From contig CALKCJ010000016.1 in assembly GCA_938082375.1 (NCBI GenBank), positions 1 through 64,000 on the forward strand: a DNA stretch of 64,000 nt, read 5' to 3'. Source of the stretch: an uncultured Thermomicrobiaceae bacterium (GTDB lineage: Bacteria; Chloroflexota; Chloroflexia; Thermomicrobiales; Thermomicrobiaceae). The translations under genes were made by a program, and so were the position numbers. The notes below the pieces were generated by a model, which saw only the letters and a list, made by a program, of their open reading frames with translations, was not told the origin of the DNA and did no database searches. This document shows positions 62,138 to 64,000 of this stretch, piece by piece (position 1 is the stretch's first letter; every line of letters starts with the position of its first letter).

Positions 62138-64000
62138 TCAGGCCCCTTCCTGTTCCAGGGAGAGCAGGGGAGAGTCCTGTACGGGCGACGGCATATCACT
62201 GGGATCCGGCGTGGCGGATGACGTCGCTGCGGGCAACGGTACTCCGTCGGGAGCGACACAGCGCACGTGATAGCGCTGGCCAATCCACTCGCTTATGACT
62301 GCCTCGATCACCTGTCGGATGGTAGTGTCGTTCAGCCGCTGGCGATGGAACTCGTGGGGTGACACGAGATAGATCACCTCTCCGGCGATGTGCTCAGGCT
62401 GTGCTGACACAAGCAGGGCGGCGGCCTGGGGATGTCTTGCTTTGACGGCGCCCCGAACGGCCGCCCAATCCCTAACGAGCTGGTCCAGCACAGTGCGATT
62501 ACCGGCCGCGTTTCCCGGGCTGTCGGACGTCTCGCTCGTCGACACTGTGGTCACGTGCGATCTCGCGGACGAAGCAGCCCGTCCAACGGGTACCAGATGC
62601 GGAGCCGCCGCGCGGGGTGGGGGTGCGTTCCTGCTCTCATCCAGGTTGAGCCGGTTTGCTGCGAGGAACTCCCCGACGTTGTTGAAGGCGTTGAAGAACA
62701 GCGGCGTACCCGCGAAGGAGAGAGGGCTCACCGGGCCAATCGTCATGAAGGAGTACTCGCGGCTCTCTACATCGAAAGCCGAATGTGGATCGCGGAAAAG
62801 CCGGTACAGATCTAACGCGGTGCCAGCGGAGCCAACGAGCTGTTGGAGCGAGAAGAACTCTTGGCCAAGCCCGAGGCCGAACCCGAAGAAGAAGATGCGG
62901 ATCTGCTGCAGGATCTCCGGGTGGAGACTGGAGAGCGTCTGGCTTACGAACAGCCAGCCAAGCCCGTACTTGCGCGTGGTGCGCGCCGCATCGACGAGCG
63001 CTCGTCGCACCTGCTCGGCGGCTTCGTTGTCCAGCGCTCGCTCGCGAGGCGCCAGCCGGTGCGCTTCGTCGATGACGACCAGCGTGTTCAGGCTGCGCTG
63101 CTTCTTGAAGGAGCGCTCGGCCGTCAGTGTAAGCCCGTCGAGCAAGCGCTTGATCACCAGTGACTGGATGGAATCGTTCCAGAAGCGTCCTTCGGCCTGC
63201 TCGCGCGAGAGATCGACGACCAGCACCGGCCGCTGCGCTGCTCGGCTGTCCTCCATCTTCAACAGCCACTCGAGTGCACTCTCAACGGTCATCGCCCCTT
63301 CGCGGTCCTTTCGGAAGAGTTCAGCTACCGTTTTCCAATGCTCGTCATAGAACTCGTCCGGACTCGCGTCTTCGAGCGCGGCCGCGAAGCGACGCCGCGA
63401 ATCCGCGCTTCGGTAGAACACCTGTTGAACCGACTGATCGTGAAGGAGCTTCCATGCGGCATCGAACGTCTCTCTCGTGTGTAGCTCGGCGAGCTTCCGC
63501 TTCGCCTTCTGTAACTTCTCGGAGAGGATGCTGCAGGCGAGTGCACGATTCTCGCCCCTCGGGATGGTAAGCCGCTCGAAGAAGGGCGCCTCGTAGAGAA
63601 TCTGTTCAAACAGCTCCCAGCGATCGAGTACAAGACTGCGGACAGTCAGGACGCGGACGTCTTTTTGGATGCTCTCACGGAGTAGTCGCCCCAAGGGGAG
63701 TGGGAACTCTCCTGGGGGAGGAGTGGAACGCATGTCGCGCGCGAACTCCCCCTGGGGGTCGATGATCAGCAAGGCCATGGCGGGATAGCGCGCATAGGCC
63801 AGGAGGATCATCTTGGCGAGCACGGACTTGCCAGAACCCGTCTTGCCGAAGATCCCCAGGTGGTACGCTTCCCCAGCTCCGTCCGGCCCCCGGTCGAAGT
63901 GCTTGAACCAGAGCGGTAGCTTCGGCTTCGATCCGTAGACATGACCGAGATAGAACACTTGATCGCGGTAGCGTGCCAGGAGCAGGTCGAGAGCCTCATC
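62138..64000 (-). CDS. HerA-like ATPase with DnaX-tau-like C-terminal domain (5' end outside window)
   Basis: A P-loop translocase of the HerA/FtsK group. The frame is open past the window edge, reading DEALDLLLARYRDQVFYLGH, so the ORF does not start at the internal GTG of 63958 and the N-terminus is missing. Walker A is GKTGSGKS at 63824-63847, followed by LLIIDPQGEFARD. Walker B is NTLVVIDEAHRLAPRERALD, and a sensor/arginine region WLFVSQTLSSLHPEILQQI follows. After a Pro/Ser-rich linker the last 110 residues (DWAAVRGAVKARHPQAAALL, then EFHRQRLNDTTIRQVIEAVI, WIGQRYHVRCVA) resemble the C-terminal domain of DNA polymerase III gamma/tau. This fusion is unusual. No NurA partner is visible. Confidence 0.85.
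   Translation of the reverse strand, partial: DEALDLLLARYRDQVFYLGHVYGSKPKLPLWFKHFDRGPDGAGEAYHLGIFGKTGSGKSVLAKMILLAYARYPAMALLIIDPQGEFARDMRSTPPPGEFPLPLGRLLRESIQKDVRVLTVRSLVLDRWELFEQILYEAPFFERLTIPRGENRALACSILSEKLQKAKRKLAELHTRETFDAAWKLLHDQSVQQVFYRSADSRRRFAAALEDASPDEFYDEHWKTVAELFRKDREGAMTVESALEWLLKMEDSRAAQRPVLVVDLSREQAEGRFWNDSIQSLVIKRLLDGLTLTAERSFKKQRSLNTLVVIDEAHRLAPRERALDNEAAEQVRRALVDAARTTRKYGLGWLFVSQTLSSLHPEILQQIRIFFFGFGLGLGQEFFSLQQLVGSAGTALDLYRLFRDPHSAFDVESREYSFMTIGPVSPLSFAGTPLFFNAFNNVGEFLAANRLNLDESRNAPPPRAAAPHLVPVGRAASSARSHVTTVSTSETSDSPGNAAGNRTVLDQLVRDWAAVRGAVKARHPQAAALLVSAQPEHIAGEVIYLVSPHEFHRQRLNDTTIRQVIEAVISEWIGQRYHVRCVAPDGVPLPAATSSATPDPSDMPSPVQDSPLLSLEQEGA

Noticed and set aside
1-64000. 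tRNA, rRNA, insertion sequences or prophage genes
   Set aside because: No tRNA T-loop/acceptor pattern, rRNA segment, transposase or integrase was recognised anywhere in the window.

Overview
The window comes from a GC-rich bacterial chromosome or large replicon. Several protein families point to the phylum Chloroflexota, most likely class Thermomicrobia (Sphaerobacter/Thermomicrobium-like). These are a secreted family with the GYPLTE...VQ-FER...Y-P repeat, a cobalamin-dependent ribonucleotide reductase, F420-type oxidoreductases and a thermophile-style HpaB. The taxonomic call is inference, since no rRNA or other universal marker is present.

Layout. (1) 1-6441: a type III-B CRISPR-Cas effector operon, cmr2(partial)-cmr3-cmr4-cmr5-cmr6, followed by a TIGR02710-type CARF-HEPN nuclease. 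Almost every junction is a 4-base stop/start overlap. There is no cas1, cas2, cas6 or CRISPR array in the window. (2) 6518-17807: envelope and housekeeping genes. These include secreted Chloroflexi-type proteins, a zinc-ribbon coiled-coil protein next to an HtrA-like protease, a D-threonine-aldolase-like enzyme, QueF, an aldo/keto reductase, and an ECF sigma/anti-sigma pair. (3) 17957-26419: a GntR-headed cluster for 4-hydroxyphenylacetate/homoprotocatechuate meta-cleavage (HpaB, HpaC, HpaD, HpaE, HpaG-like). A DapA-family aldolase and an ACMSD-like amidohydrolase sit where HpaH/HpaI would be expected. (4) 26429-40874: mixed metabolism. It holds DedA, tartrate/D-malate dehydrogenase, an M55 peptidase, an EamA transporter, PyrR, an M20 carbamoylase, a broken DUF3105 gene, DUF2877, superoxide dismutase, a beta-helix protein, a SucCD-like acyl-CoA synthetase and a methyltransferase. 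(5) 41078-49348: an IclR-controlled sugar operon with an ABC transporter and an L-fucose-like non-phosphorylative oxidation pathway (mutarotase, dehydrogenase, lactonase, enolase-superfamily dehydratase, SDR). (6) 49573-56702, minus strand: an operon pairing a three-subunit molybdenum hydroxylase with a 2,6-dihydroxypyridine-hydroxylase-like flavin monooxygenase, an LLM oxidoreductase and an M24 hydrolase. It probably degrades an N-heterocycle or similar aromatic. (7) 57077-64000: DUF2267, an isoprenylcysteine-methyltransferase-like protein, class II ribonucleotide reductase NrdJ with a good terminator and a repeat-rich upstream region, and a HerA-like ATPase (running off the window) that carries a DnaX-tau-like C-terminal domain.

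Three broken or relic genes were reconstructed by hand: a frameshifted remnant at 7424-7871, a DUF3105 gene with an amber stop plus a frameshift at 32866-33502, and a PEP-utilising-enzyme swivel-domain fragment at 49441-49552. A fourth probable remnant lies at 27290-27547. One small single-TM gene (12006-12182) was found by its strong ribosome binding site. The -10 hexamer TATGCT recurs at three proposed promoters.

All functional calls are from reading translated sequence and motif recall. No database search was run.
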